Assembly (NCBI GenBank): GCA_035499555.1
Contig: DATJYO010000088.1
Coordinates: forward strand, 32,908-96,907
DNA length: 64,000 nt
Direction: 5' to 3'
From: Bog-159 sp035499555
GTDB taxonomy: Bacteria; Acidobacteriota; Terriglobia; Bryobacterales; Bryobacteraceae
Shown: positions 1 through 8,391 of the stretch, one piece after another
Position numbering within the stretch: the stretch's first letter is position 1
How the letters are laid out: each line of letters opens with the position of its first letter
The notes under the pieces: model-generated
What the model saw: the letters and a program-made list of their open reading frames with translations, nothing else
What the model was told of the DNA's origin: nothing
The model's database searches: none
Made by a program: the position numbers and the translations under genes

Positions 1-1
1 G

Positions 2-1237
2 CTGAAACACCTCCACGAGACCGACCTGGGACGCTGCGTCGCGGTCTGCGACAATTACGATCCCAACTTGAAAAAGGGTATCGCCACCGCCGGCAACAAT
101 CCCGCGGCATACAAGGACTACCGCGAACTGCTGGCGCGTAAAGATATCGACGCGGTGCTCATCGCCGTGCCGCTCTACGAGCATTTCCCCATCACCAAGG
201 ACAGCCTGGAAGCCGGCAAGCACGTTTTCTGCGAAAAGAGCCTGGTCCACAAGGCTCGTGAAGTGCATGCGCTGCGCGACGTCGTGGCGCAGCATCCCAA
301 ACAGGTCATGCAGGTGGGATTGCAGCGGCGCTACAGCGAGTTTTATCAGACCTGCAAACGGATGATCGACCAGGGGGTACTGGGAAACGTCACCCACATC
401 CGCGGCCAGTGGCATCGTAATTCGGACCAGCGCCGGCCGGTGCCCGACCCCTCGTTGGAGCGCAAGATCAACTGGCGCATGTATCGCGAATACGCCGGCG
501 GCAACACCGCCGAGCTGGCCTCCCACCAGATCGATGTGGCCGACTGGATGTTTGGCCATCCGCCGGAATATGTCATCGGTGTGGGCGGCATCGACACGTT
601 CAAGGACGGCCGCGATGTGTACGACAACATCCAGTTGATCTACGTTTACCCCAACGGGCGCAAGCTGCTGTACAGCTCCATCAGCACCAGCTCGCACCTG
701 GACCTGTTGCAGGCGCAGCGGCAGGAGTTCGGCGAAGTGATCATGGGGACGGCGGGAGCCATCGAGATCACCATCGGCGACGACAATCACCCGGCCACCG
801 CGCTGTGGTATCGCGAGCCCAAGCCGGTATCGGCTGCCAACGTGAAGAAGGCCGACGGCAAGAAAGAAGCGTTTCAGGCCGGGGCCACCATGACCACGGC
901 CGCGGCTTCGCAAGGCATTCCCATCCTGCTGCCGAAGGATGCGCAGTCGTCGAGCGATTCGTTCCTGACCCGCGAAGCCAAGTTCGCGCGCCGCTGGCTC
1001 TACAGCAAGGGCATCATGATGCCGGAAGAAGATCGCAATCCGGTGACGGTGGAGCTCGAGGAGTTCTTCCTCTGCTGCAAAGACCCGGTGAACCGCAAAC
1101 CGAAGGCCGACCTGGAAATCGGGCTGAACGACTCGACGGCGGTCATTCTCTCCAACCTGGCCATGGATGAGCACCGGCGGGTGGACTTCAGCGAAATGCA
1201 GACGCTGGGTCTCGAGGAAGCCAAGAAGAAAGCGTAG
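2..1237 (+). CDS. Gfo/Idh/MocA family oxidoreductase, 5' end missing
   Basis: The reading frame is open from base 2, so the gene enters from the left edge and 411 residues are visible. The missing part would hold the first strand and glycine-rich loop of the NAD(P) Rossmann fold. The visible start covers the rest of that fold, including AVLIAVPLYEHFPITKDSL. The motif EKS follows, where the family usually has EKP, with the catalytic-site lysine kept. The segment GGNTAELASHQIDVADW matches the conserved substrate-side region of the family. Family members oxidise or reduce sugars, inositols and related compounds. The substrate cannot be told from the sequence. The next gene is convergent, so this is the last gene of its unit. 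Confidence 0.9.
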   Translation: MKHLHETDLGRCVAVCDNYDPNLKKGIATAGNNPAAYKDYRELLARKDIDAVLIAVPLYEHFPITKDSLEAGKHVFCEKSLVHKAREVHALRDVVAQHPKQVMQVGLQRRYSEFYQTCKRMIDQGVLGNVTHIRGQWHRNSDQRRPVPDPSLERKINWRMYREYAGGNTAELASHQIDVADWMFGHPPEYVIGVGGIDTFKDGRDVYDNIQLIYVYPNGRKLLYSSISTSSHLDLLQAQRQEFGEVIMGTAGAIEITIGDDNHPATALWYREPKPVSAANVKKADGKKEAFQAGATMTTAAASQGIPILLPKDAQSSSDSFLTREAKFARRWLYSKGIMMPEEDRNPVTVELEEFFLCCKDPVNRKPKADLEIGLNDSTAVILSNLAMDEHRRVDFSEMQTLGLEEAKKKA

Positions 1238-1258
1238 CCGCCGCGGGAAGACAGGCGG

Positions 1259-1843
1259 TCAGCGAGTCAAGGGCGGCGGCACACTGTCGAACGTCATATC
1301 TGACGGCTGGATTCCCTGTTTCTCGCAGTAGCGTTCGTACAGGCTGGCATAGCTGGCTGTGATATAGGCGGATTCGCGAAAGCCCAGGCGGCGGGCCGTG
1401 CGGTCGATCCACATGGGCACGCCTTCCAGCTCCAGATATACGCCGATGGGCGTTTCGTCGAGCGTGGCCACACCGCCTTCGCCGGGGCGCCGGTATTCGG
1501 TGCGGAACTTCTCGTATCGGAAGCAGACCACCAGGCTCAACCGGTCGAGGATCTCGCTCAGCGTGTCCGCGTCGGAAACGTCCACCTCCAGTTCCTCGCG
1601 ATTCTTGTGCTTGCCAGGGAGGGGCGGGCCTTTGTAGGTCAAAACGCCGCGATCGCCGGCCCGGCGCACACGCAGCAGTCCGCCGGCGGCGTACAGATCG
1701 CCGCCGGCCGTATCGAACAGGGCGTTGGATTCGAAGACGCGAGGCGTGGACACCGTGAACCCCGCGGCGTCCAACAGGCGCCGGCCGTAGGCGGCATTGG
1801 CCACCGCCAGCTTGATCTCGATCTCGCGTCCCGAGAGTGCTAT
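1259..1843 (-). CDS. CYTH-domain protein (class IV adenylate cyclase-like / triphosphatase)
   Basis: The protein of about 194 residues is a single CYTH domain. It has the EIEIK signature near the N-terminus, LLRVRRAG, a YKGP segment and a C-terminal acidic strand TPIGVYLELEG, which together line the triphosphate-binding tunnel. Family members are class IV adenylate cyclases (CyaB-like), thiamine triphosphatases or inorganic triphosphatases, and which reaction applies is unknown. It is the last gene of an overlapping minus-strand set and begins inside the stop codon of the methyltransferase gene. No ATG, GTG or TTG lies in frame between the EIEIK motif and an ATG at 2068. I place the start at an ATA (1841-1843), about four bases after a good GGGAGG site. 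The start is therefore uncertain. Confidence 0.8.
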   Translation of the reverse strand: MALSGREIEIKLAVANAAYGRRLLDAAGFTVSTPRVFESNALFDTAGGDLYAAGGLLRVRRAGDRGVLTYKGPPLPGKHKNREELEVDVSDADTLSEILDRLSLVVCFRYEKFRTEYRRPGEGGVATLDETPIGVYLELEGVPMWIDRTARRLGFRESAYITASYASLYERYCEKQGIQPSDMTFDSVPPPLTR

Positions 1844-3219
1844 AGCTTCCTCCCTACGATGGCGTAGTCCAGGCCGCCGAAGAACGATTCGCGAAATCCG
1901 TCCGGAAGCGCCGCCAGGGCGGGATTGGCTTCCGCGGCCGGGGAGCGCCGGTGCACTTCGATCAGCCCCAGACCGTACTCCTCCATGTAAAATGCCAGGA
2001 GCGCGTGGGGCACCGGGCGGGTATGCGTTGGATCCAGGTAGAAGTGCGTGGCGAAAATGGCCAGGCATTCAGGATTGGGTGTCTCGAGCACCAGCACGCC
2101 GCCGCGCGCCAGACGCGATGCCGCCAGGCGCACCATCTCCGGCAGATGGGCCGGCGGCAGGTGTTCCACTACCTGCGCGCTGAAGATGCCCCCCAGGGAG
2201 TTCTCGGGCAGTTCCGCGAGGTAGGCGAACAGGTCGGCCGCCTCCGCCGCCAGGCCTTTGTGGCGGCAAAGGTCCACCGACTCCTGGCTCAGATCGATGC
2301 CGCGCGCCGGGACACCGGCCTCGCGCATCAATTCCAGAAACTCCCCCCGCCCGCAGCCGATATCCAGCACATCCTCGCGGCCCGCGAAGTAGGGCACGTA
2401 GAATCGCTGGCCTTCGCGGACATACTCGGCGGAACCGCGAAAGCGCTCCGCAAATCGTCCGTAATCGAATGACAAGGACGCCGCGGGACCGGGCGGCACA
2501 GGCATAGCGGGGAATGGCGGAGGGTTCACCGCCGCGCGCTGCCGGATCACGCGCAGTTCGGCATGGATCAGGCGCTCGTAGTCCAGGCGGATGCGCTCCA
2601 TATCCGACCACAAGCGTGCCTGAATCTCGCGGCTATTGCGTTCCAGCGCGCCGGTAAAATCGGAATGCAGCAGTTGCAGGTGCGTCTGGAGAGAACTTTC
2701 GGCAATACCCGCGCGATGCTGCATCGCGGCATTCAGGTCGGCCAACCCGCGCAGAAGCTTGTGTTCATTGAGCACCAGCTTGTGCTCCCACTCCGCGCGC
2801 CAGTCTATCCAATGCGCGCGAATGTCCCGCTGTTCCTGGGCGCAACTGTTCCTGAACTCCTGTACCTCCGCCTGGATTTGACCGAGCGCGGCCAGCGCGC
2901 GCCGAGTTTCCTCCAGCGCTTCCAGGGAAGCCTGCACGCAGGCCATCACGTTGCGATTGAACTCCACCTGCTCGCGCACGTGCCAGTCCAGCGCGCGCGC
3001 CATCGCCTTCTTGGTTCGCTGGACCAACCAGTTCAACGGGCCGCCGCGGCGCGGATTCACGGTTCCGATGGAGGCAACCTTGGCTTCCGCGGCGTCGCGG
3101 GCGTGCACCAGCGGCATCAGATCCGGGAGCGCCAGCGCGGAGGGCGCGCCGCCGGTTTGCTGTGCCCATACCCGGTCGCGGACCTCCTGCAGCAGGGCGG
3201 TCAATTCATCGGCTTCCAC
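1840..3219 (-). CDS. Coiled-coil SAM-dependent methyltransferase
   Basis: The 459-residue protein has a long helical, Glu/Gln/Arg-rich N-terminal half (about residues 1-230, probable coiled coil), then a proline-rich hinge (about 231-245) and a class I methyltransferase domain. Motif I is DIGCGRGEF at about 286-294, followed by GIDLS and VVEHLP. The N-terminal segment LNWLVQRTKKAMARALDWHV resembles membrane-proximal helices of methyltransferases found in O-antigen and exopolysaccharide clusters, so a surface glycan or lipid substrate is an inference. The start is GTG and overlaps the end of queF by 14 bases, which suggests translational coupling. The stop overlaps the proposed CYTH start. Confidence 0.8.
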   Translation of the reverse strand: MEADELTALLQEVRDRVWAQQTGGAPSALALPDLMPLVHARDAAEAKVASIGTVNPRRGGPLNWLVQRTKKAMARALDWHVREQVEFNRNVMACVQASLEALEETRRALAALGQIQAEVQEFRNSCAQEQRDIRAHWIDWRAEWEHKLVLNEHKLLRGLADLNAAMQHRAGIAESSLQTHLQLLHSDFTGALERNSREIQARLWSDMERIRLDYERLIHAELRVIRQRAAVNPPPFPAMPVPPGPAASLSFDYGRFAERFRGSAEYVREGQRFYVPYFAGREDVLDIGCGRGEFLELMREAGVPARGIDLSQESVDLCRHKGLAAEAADLFAYLAELPENSLGGIFSAQVVEHLPPAHLPEMVRLAASRLARGGVLVLETPNPECLAIFATHFYLDPTHTRPVPHALLAFYMEEYGLGLIEVHRRSPAAEANPALAALPDGFRESFFGGLDYAIVGRKL

Positions 3220-3604
3220 GTTTCCGGCTCCAGGTGGCGGTGATTTTGGAATGCAGGCCGCCGCGCGGCGTGAACTCGCCCACCACCGTGGCGCTGACCG
3301 GTCTTGTCGCCGCCACCACGTCGCGCAGGAACCGGTTCACCACGTTCTCATAGAAGATACCCAAGTTGCGATACGCCAGCAGATACATCTTCAGCGATTT
3401 CAGCTCCAGGCATCGCTTGTCCGGAACGTAACGCAGCGTCAGCTCACCGAAGTCCGGCAGCCCGGTCTTGGGGCACACGGAGGTGAACTCCGGAATCACG
3501 ATCTCGATCTCATAGCCGGGGAACTGGTTGGGCCAGGTCTCGATTTCGGGCAGCGCCGCATGGATGCCGGCGGCGGCATGTTCGTCGGTATACGCGCGCT
3601 TCAT
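3206..3604 (-). CDS. queF: NADPH-dependent 7-cyano-7-deazaguanine reductase QueF
   Basis: The product reduces preQ0 to preQ1 with NADPH in queuosine tRNA modification. The 132-residue length fits the short, single-domain (T-fold) type. FTSVCPKTGLPDFGEL contains the catalytic cysteine. SLKMYLLAYRNLGIFYENV contains the substrate-binding glutamate region. The ATG start overlaps the TGA of the upstream LOR/SDH gene (ATGA, 3601-3604). No other queuosine gene (queC, queD, queE, tgt) is in the window, so its place in this operon is not explained by pathway. Confidence 0.95.
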   Translation of the reverse strand: MKRAYTDEHAAAGIHAALPEIETWPNQFPGYEIEIVIPEFTSVCPKTGLPDFGELTLRYVPDKRCLELKSLKMYLLAYRNLGIFYENVVNRFLRDVVAATRPVSATVVGEFTPRGGLHSKITATWSRKRGSR

Positions 3605-4815
3605 GACTGCACCAATGTCCGGGCCAGCAGGTCCAGGAACATGCCGACGTCCGCCACCACGCCCACCGCCTGCCCCGTGCCGCGATCGCTCACCTTGGTG
3701 GCCACCGCCGGGTTTATGTCCACGCACACGATTTTCACCCAGCTCGGCAACATGTTGCCGGTCGCAATCGAGTGCAGCATCGAACCCAGACACAGCACCA
3801 GGCCCGCGCCTCGCAACTGCTCGGCGTAGGCGTCCTGCGCCGCGTTCATGTCCGTGATGGTATCCGGGAGGGGGCCGTCGTCGCGCAGGCTGCCCGCCAG
3901 CACGAACGGCACGCCGGCCTGCACGCACTCATAGAGGATGCCGCCGGCGAGACGCCCGCCCTCCACTGCCTGGCGGACACTGCCGGCGTGATAAATCGCG
4001 TTGATGGCGCGCATGTGATTGCGATGGCCGTGCTCTTCCTGCCGGCCATCGGCGAGGCGTACTCCGAGCGAGGTGCCGAACAGCGCCGCTTCGGCATCGT
4101 GTACGCCGAGCGCGTTGCCGCTCAACAGGGCCTGCACGAATCCGCCGCGGATCAATGCGGCGAGACCCTGCACCCCGCCGGTATGCACCACCACGGGACC
4201 CGCCACCACAACCACTTTCTGATGCTGTTCGCGTGTCTGCCGGACGAGCGTGGCAGTCTGGCGCACGGCCGTTTCCATCTGCCGTTCCGACGAAATGCCG
4301 TTCGCCATGAACGCGAACTCCAGGCGGTCGCGTTCCTTGGCCTCCGGAACGACGCGAATGCCGCGGGTGCCCACTACCACGCGATCGCAGATCTTGATGT
4401 CGCGCAGCCGGCGGCAGATCGCGCGCCCGTCGGCGACCACGATGAGCGCGTCCATGCGCTGGTTTTCCACCTCCAGCCATTTCTGCGAGAAGCGGACGAA
4501 CGTGCGGTGATTCGTCGTGGAATAGAAATCTTCCGGTGCACAGCAGGGACGTTCCACCTCGCGCAGAGCGGCGTCGCCCGGATCGACGGCCGCGCAGCCG
4601 AGCTGCAGCAGGTCTTCCAGAAGATGCGCCATCAGCTCGGGAGTGGGCGCTTCCACCTTCAGGCGCAGGTAAGAGAGTTCGCTGTTGGTGCGGCCGATGC
4701 GGAACTGTTCCACCTCGAAGCGGCCGTGATGTTCCACCACCTTATCGAAGATGTTTTCCATCACGTGGGAGTCGATCAGGTGGCCTTCCGCTTCGACGAC
4801 TTCCTGTAGATGCAT
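3601..4815 (-). CDS. LOR/SDH-domain protein (TIGR00300-type, archaeal-type ornithine cyclodeaminase-like)
   Basis: The 404-residue protein matches in length and pattern the LOR/SDH family. It opens with EGHLIDSH and continues with VEQFRIGRTNSELSYLRLKV. The C-terminal half has glycine-rich segments such as VVVVAGPVVVHTGG and VLCLGSMLHSIATGNMLPSW. Members of this family in methanogens, and the C-terminal half of cyanobacterial AgrE/ArgZ, are NAD-dependent ornithine cyclodeaminases that make proline. That is established for the family but only inferred here. A TTG lies one codon upstream (4816-4818). I prefer the ATG at 4815. A TACAAT box on the minus strand (4825-4830) stands only about 9 bases upstream. 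It is the first gene of the set with queF, the methyltransferase and CYTH. Confidence 0.8.
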   Translation of the reverse strand: MHLQEVVEAEGHLIDSHVMENIFDKVVEHHGRFEVEQFRIGRTNSELSYLRLKVEAPTPELMAHLLEDLLQLGCAAVDPGDAALREVERPCCAPEDFYSTTNHRTFVRFSQKWLEVENQRMDALIVVADGRAICRRLRDIKICDRVVVGTRGIRVVPEAKERDRLEFAFMANGISSERQMETAVRQTATLVRQTREQHQKVVVVAGPVVVHTGGVQGLAALIRGGFVQALLSGNALGVHDAEAALFGTSLGVRLADGRQEEHGHRNHMRAINAIYHAGSVRQAVEGGRLAGGILYECVQAGVPFVLAGSLRDDGPLPDTITDMNAAQDAYAEQLRGAGLVLCLGSMLHSIATGNMLPSWVKIVCVDINPAVATKVSDRGTGQAVGVVADVGMFLDLLARTLVQS

Positions 4816-4840
4816 CAATAAATTATTGTAGACTGTTCAC

Positions 4841-5557
4841 ATGACTTACCGGCAATTCAGCCTGCTGGCCTGGCTGGGCGCCGCGCCGCTGTGCGCACAG
4901 CCCAGCGTGGACCAGATTCTGGAGAAATACGCGCAGGCGCTGGGCGGGCAGGCGGCCTATCAGAAAGTGACGACGCGCGTCCTGACCGGCACGATCGAGA
5001 TTCCCGACGACAATCTGACGGGCACCGCGCGCGTGATCGCCAAAGCGCCGGGGGCCTACCGGATGACCCTGGACATTCCGGGTTACGGCACGGTCGAGAC
5101 CGTATTGGACGGAGCCGCGGGCTGGCAGAAGGACCCCGATAACGGCACCCGCGCCATGAGCAAGAAGGATCTGGCGGCGGCGCAGCGCGATCATGACTTC
5201 TACCGCGAGGTCCGCCTGAAGGACCTGTATTCGAAGATGCAGGCGGCCGGCTCGGATACGGTGGCCGGCCGGCCGGTGTTGGTGGTCGAAGCCGAAACCG
5301 CCGAGGGACCGGGCGAGAAGTTGTACTTCGATGCGGAAACCGGCCTGCTGGCCAAGCGCGACTTCGAGCGCGTCACGCTCGAAGACGGCATCGTGCAGTA
5401 TGAAGTGCTGTACGGCGATTATCGCGAGGTGGACGGAATCAAGCTGCCCGCGCGGATCGAGCAGCGCGCGCCGGACAACACCATGATCTTCAAGTTCACC
5501 GAGATCCACAACAACGCCACGATCGAAGATACTGCTTTCGCCAAGCCCGAAAAATAG
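4841..5557 (+). CDS. LolA-like exported protein
   Basis: The 238-residue product has an N-terminal signal peptide ending near LAWLGAAPLCAQP. The mature part carries the helix DQILEKYAQALGGQAAYQKV followed by beta-rich sequence typical of outer-membrane lipoprotein-sorting (LolA/LppX-like) folds. Such proteins bind lipidated or hydrophobic ligands in the periplasm. The substrate here is unknown. It is transcribed divergently from the LOR/SDH gene with only 25 bases between starts. A thioesterase gene follows 5 bases downstream, suggesting one transcript. Confidence 0.75.
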   Translation: MTYRQFSLLAWLGAAPLCAQPSVDQILEKYAQALGGQAAYQKVTTRVLTGTIEIPDDNLTGTARVIAKAPGAYRMTLDIPGYGTVETVLDGAAGWQKDPDNGTRAMSKKDLAAAQRDHDFYREVRLKDLYSKMQAAGSDTVAGRPVLVVEAETAEGPGEKLYFDAETGLLAKRDFERVTLEDGIVQYEVLYGDYREVDGIKLPARIEQRAPDNTMIFKFTEIHNNATIEDTAFAKPEK

Positions 5558-5562
5558 GCCGC

Positions 5563-5970
5563 ATGCCCAATTTCAAGCACCGCGTGCGGGTGGCGTTCGT
5601 GGACACCGACGCTTCCGGGAGGATCCATTTCACTGCCATGCTGCGCTACTTCGAAGCCGCCGAGCTGGAGTTCCTGCGGTGGCTGGGATTCAGCTATCGC
5701 GACGCGCCGCACACCGGTTATCCGCGGGTGCGGGTAGAGTGCGAGTACCGCTCCGCGATCGTCTTCGACGATGAGCTGGACATCGCGGTATCGGTGAAGC
5801 GCATCGGGTCGTCATCTTACACCCTGGAGTTCGCGGCGCTGAAGGACGGCGCGGTGGCCGCCAGCGGCACCATCGTCGCGGTGTGCGTCGACCGGGTCAA
5901 GCAGAAGGCGCAGGCCATGCCGGAACGCTTGCGGGAGGCTCTGCGGCGTGAGGCGAGTCCGGCTGTGTGA
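5563..5970 (+). CDS. Acyl-CoA thioesterase, YbgC/FadM hotdog family
   Basis: The 135-residue protein is a single hotdog domain. Its N-terminal motif VDTDASGRIHFTAMLRYFE matches the 4HBT catalytic segment, with the active-site aspartate and the helix that follows. ECEYRSAIVFDDELDIAVSV forms the long beta sheet. Such enzymes hydrolyse acyl-CoA thioesters, and the exact chain is not predictable. It follows the LolA-like gene closely and converges with hypE, with 4 bases between the stop codons. Confidence 0.85.
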   Translation: MPNFKHRVRVAFVDTDASGRIHFTAMLRYFEAAELEFLRWLGFSYRDAPHTGYPRVRVECEYRSAIVFDDELDIAVSVKRIGSSSYTLEFAALKDGAVAASGTIVAVCVDRVKQKAQAMPERLREALRREASPAV

Positions 5971-5974
5971 GCGT

Positions 5975-7021
5975 TCAACAGATTCTGGGCAATTGTTCGC
6001 CGAAGGGCAGATCCAGCACGCGGTGGCCGCCGATCTCGGTTTTCATCAGCACCATTCCCGGATGAGTGCCGACGGCTTCGCCGATGATCACCGCGTCTTG
6101 CCCGTAGGGCGCCCGCCGCATCGCGGCGACGACGGCATCGGCGGAATCCGGCGCGACGAAGGCCACCAGCTTGCCTTCGTTGGCCACAAACAGAGGATCC
6201 ATCCCCAGAATCTCGCACGCGGCTTTCACGGCCTCGCGCACGGGAACGCGAGCGGCGTGAATCTCCACGCCGACAGCCGCCGATGCGGCGATTTCACACA
6301 GCGAAGTGCCCAGCCCGCCGCGCGTGGGATCGCGCATCGCGTGGATTTCGCCGGCCGCCAGCATGGCCGCGGCCAGTTCGTGCAGCGGCGCGGTATCGGA
6401 TTCGATAGCCGCTTCGAATTCCAGATTTTCGCGTTGCGAAAAGACCGCCATGCCGTGATCGCCGATGGTCCCGCTGAGGATGATTTTGTCTCCGGCCCGC
6501 GCGTTGGCGGCCGAAACGTCCACACCCGCGGGCACCAGTCCCAAGCCCGTGGTAGTAATGAAAAGCCTGTCGGCCGAGCCTTTGTTCACCACCTTGGTAT
6601 CGCCGGTGACGATCTCCACGCCGGCCGCGCGCGCGGCTTGCGCCATCGACGCCGCGATCCGCGCCAGTTCGTCGAGCGGCAGCCCTTCCTCCATGATGAA
6701 GGCCGCCGCGAGAAACAACGGCCGCGCGCCGCTCATCGCCAGATCGTTGACGGTGCCGTGCACCGCCAGCTTGCCGATGTCACCGCCCGGGAAGAACAGC
6801 GGCGTGACCACAAAGGCATCCGTGCTGAAGGCGAGGCGGGCGCCGCCGACGTTCAGCACCGCCTGGTCGTCGAGCCGCCGCAGAATCCCGTTATCAAACG
6901 CCGGCAGAAACAGATCGCGTACGAGTTGCGCAGTGAGGCGTCCGCCGCTGCCGTGCCCCAAAACGACGGTCTTGCGATCGGTGAACGGCAAGGGGCAGGC
7001 GGGCGCAAAGTCTTCGGGCAT
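5975..7021 (-). CDS. hypE: Hydrogenase maturation protein HypE
   Basis: HypE dehydrates a C-terminal thiocarboxamide, made by HypF from carbamoyl phosphate, to thiocyanate. This supplies the cyanide ligands of the NiFe hydrogenase iron. The 348-residue protein has the PurM-like ATP-binding fold, with VLGHGSGGRL near the start, STDAFVVTPLFFPGGDIG and DPTRGGLGT. It ends with PRIC, the terminal cysteine that carries the cyano group. The start ATG (7019-7021) lies 2 bases after the hypD stop. It is third in a hypC-hypD-hypE operon. Confidence 0.96.
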   Translation of the reverse strand: MPEDFAPACPLPFTDRKTVVLGHGSGGRLTAQLVRDLFLPAFDNGILRRLDDQAVLNVGGARLAFSTDAFVVTPLFFPGGDIGKLAVHGTVNDLAMSGARPLFLAAAFIMEEGLPLDELARIAASMAQAARAAGVEIVTGDTKVVNKGSADRLFITTTGLGLVPAGVDVSAANARAGDKIILSGTIGDHGMAVFSQRENLEFEAAIESDTAPLHELAAAMLAAGEIHAMRDPTRGGLGTSLCEIAASAAVGVEIHAARVPVREAVKAACEILGMDPLFVANEGKLVAFVAPDSADAVVAAMRRAPYGQDAVIIGEAVGTHPGMVLMKTEIGGHRVLDLPFGEQLPRIC

Positions 7022-7023
7022 GG

Positions 7024-8127
7024 CTAGTGCGGCAGCGCCACCAGGTGGCGGCCGTAATTGTAGTAGGCCGCGCAGGCGCCCTCCGCCGACACCATGGTCG
7101 CGCCCAGCGGCGATTGCGGGGTGCACGCGGTTCCGAACGCCGGGCACTCGTGCGGCTTCTTATGGCCCTGCAAAACCTGCCCGCTGATGCACACAGCGGG
7201 CTCCGCGGCATGCACGCTCTGCACCTGGAAGATCCGCTCGGCATCGTGCGCGCGAAACTCGTCGCGCAACCGGTAACCGCTCCGCGGGATGACGCCGATT
7301 CCGCGCCAGGCGCGATCGCAGACTTCGAAGACCCGCCCGATCATCTTGCGGGCTTCCGGATTGCCCTCGCGGCCGACCGCACGCGCATATTGATTCTCAA
7401 CCGTGGCGCGGCCGGCTTCGAGCTGCCGCAAGGCCATCAGAATGCCCTCCAGCAGATCGAGCGGCTCGAACCCGGTGATCACCATGGGTACGCGATATTG
7501 CTCGGCCAGCGGCTCGTATTCCGTCCAGCCCATGACGGCGCACACGTGGCCGGGGCCCAGAAAAGCGCGGACGCGATTGGCCGGCGAATCCAGAATCGCG
7601 CGGATGGCCGGCGGCACGAGCACGTGCGACACCAGCAGCGAGAAGTTGGTCAAACCCTGCGCGCGCGCCTGCCATGCCGACATGGCGTTGGCCGGCGCGG
7701 TGGTCTCGAATCCAATGGCGAAGAAAACGACCTGCTTTTCGGGGTGCGCGCGCGCCAGCTTCAGGCAATCGAGCGGCGAGTAGACGATGCGCACGTCGCC
7801 GCCTTCGGCCTTGATTTGAAACAAGTCGCCGCGCGAACCGGGCACGCGCAACATGTCGCCGAAGGAGCAGAAAATCACACCCGGACGCCGCGCGATGGCG
7901 TGCGCGCGATCGATCATTTCAAGCGGCGTGACGCACACCGGGCAACCCGGTCCGTGCACCAGCTCGACTTCAGCCGGCAGCAGCTCGTCGATGCCGTACT
8001 TGACGATGGAGTGGGTCTGGCCGCCGCACACTTCCATCAGCGTCCAGCGGCGCGTGGTGGTGCGGCGGATTTCCTCCACCAGGCGGGCGGCCAGCCGCGG
8101 ATCGCGGTATTCGTCAAGGTACTTCAT
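7024..8127 (-). CDS. hypD: Hydrogenase maturation protein HypD
   Basis: HypD is the iron-sulfur scaffold on which the Fe(CN)2CO unit is assembled with HypC. The 367-residue protein shows CGGQTHSIVKYG, HGPGCPVCVTP, GFETTAPANAM and GPGHVCAVMGW. A C-terminal cysteine-rich region (CPAFGTACTP, GACAAYYNYGR) provides the 4Fe-4S ligands. The ATG at 8125-8127 is chosen because the protein then begins MKYLDEYRDP, as in the family, and overlaps hypC by 14 bases. No hydrogenase subunit gene lies in the window. Confidence 0.97.
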   Translation of the reverse strand: MKYLDEYRDPRLAARLVEEIRRTTTRRWTLMEVCGGQTHSIVKYGIDELLPAEVELVHGPGCPVCVTPLEMIDRAHAIARRPGVIFCSFGDMLRVPGSRGDLFQIKAEGGDVRIVYSPLDCLKLARAHPEKQVVFFAIGFETTAPANAMSAWQARAQGLTNFSLLVSHVLVPPAIRAILDSPANRVRAFLGPGHVCAVMGWTEYEPLAEQYRVPMVITGFEPLDLLEGILMALRQLEAGRATVENQYARAVGREGNPEARKMIGRVFEVCDRAWRGIGVIPRSGYRLRDEFRAHDAERIFQVQSVHAAEPAVCISGQVLQGHKKPHECPAFGTACTPQSPLGATMVSAEGACAAYYNYGRHLVALPH

Positions 8128-8374
8128 GCGATTCCGCCTCGAGCTCGGCGAGCTGTCCCAGCTCGCGCAAGGCCTCATAGGTACGGGCGGCCTCTTCCGC
8201 ATCGACCTGGCTGATGGCGAAGCCCACGTGGACCATGACGTAATCGCCCAGTTGGGCTTCCGGCAGATATTCGAGGCAGACCTCGCGGGAGACGCCGCCA
8301 AAATCCACCCGGGCCATCTTCACGGCGGGGTTATCGAGCAACTCGACGATCTTTCCCGGAATAGCCAGGCACAT
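8114..8374 (-). CDS. hypC: Hydrogenase maturation chaperone HypC
   Basis: The 86-residue protein begins MCLAIPGKIVE, the family signature whose second-position cysteine binds the iron cofactor precursor. It continues VDFGGVSREVCLEYLPEAQLGDYVMVHVGFAI, an OB-type barrel. HypC works with HypD and delivers the cofactor to the hydrogenase large subunit. An ATG three codons upstream (8381-8383) is possible, but would put the essential cysteine at position 5. It overlaps hypD and is transcribed divergently from the channel gene, with 17 bases between. Confidence 0.95.
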   Translation of the reverse strand: MCLAIPGKIVELLDNPAVKMARVDFGGVSREVCLEYLPEAQLGDYVMVHVGFAISQVDAEEAARTYEALRELGQLAELEAESHEVP

Positions 8375-8391
8375 CCCGGTCATATGTTATC

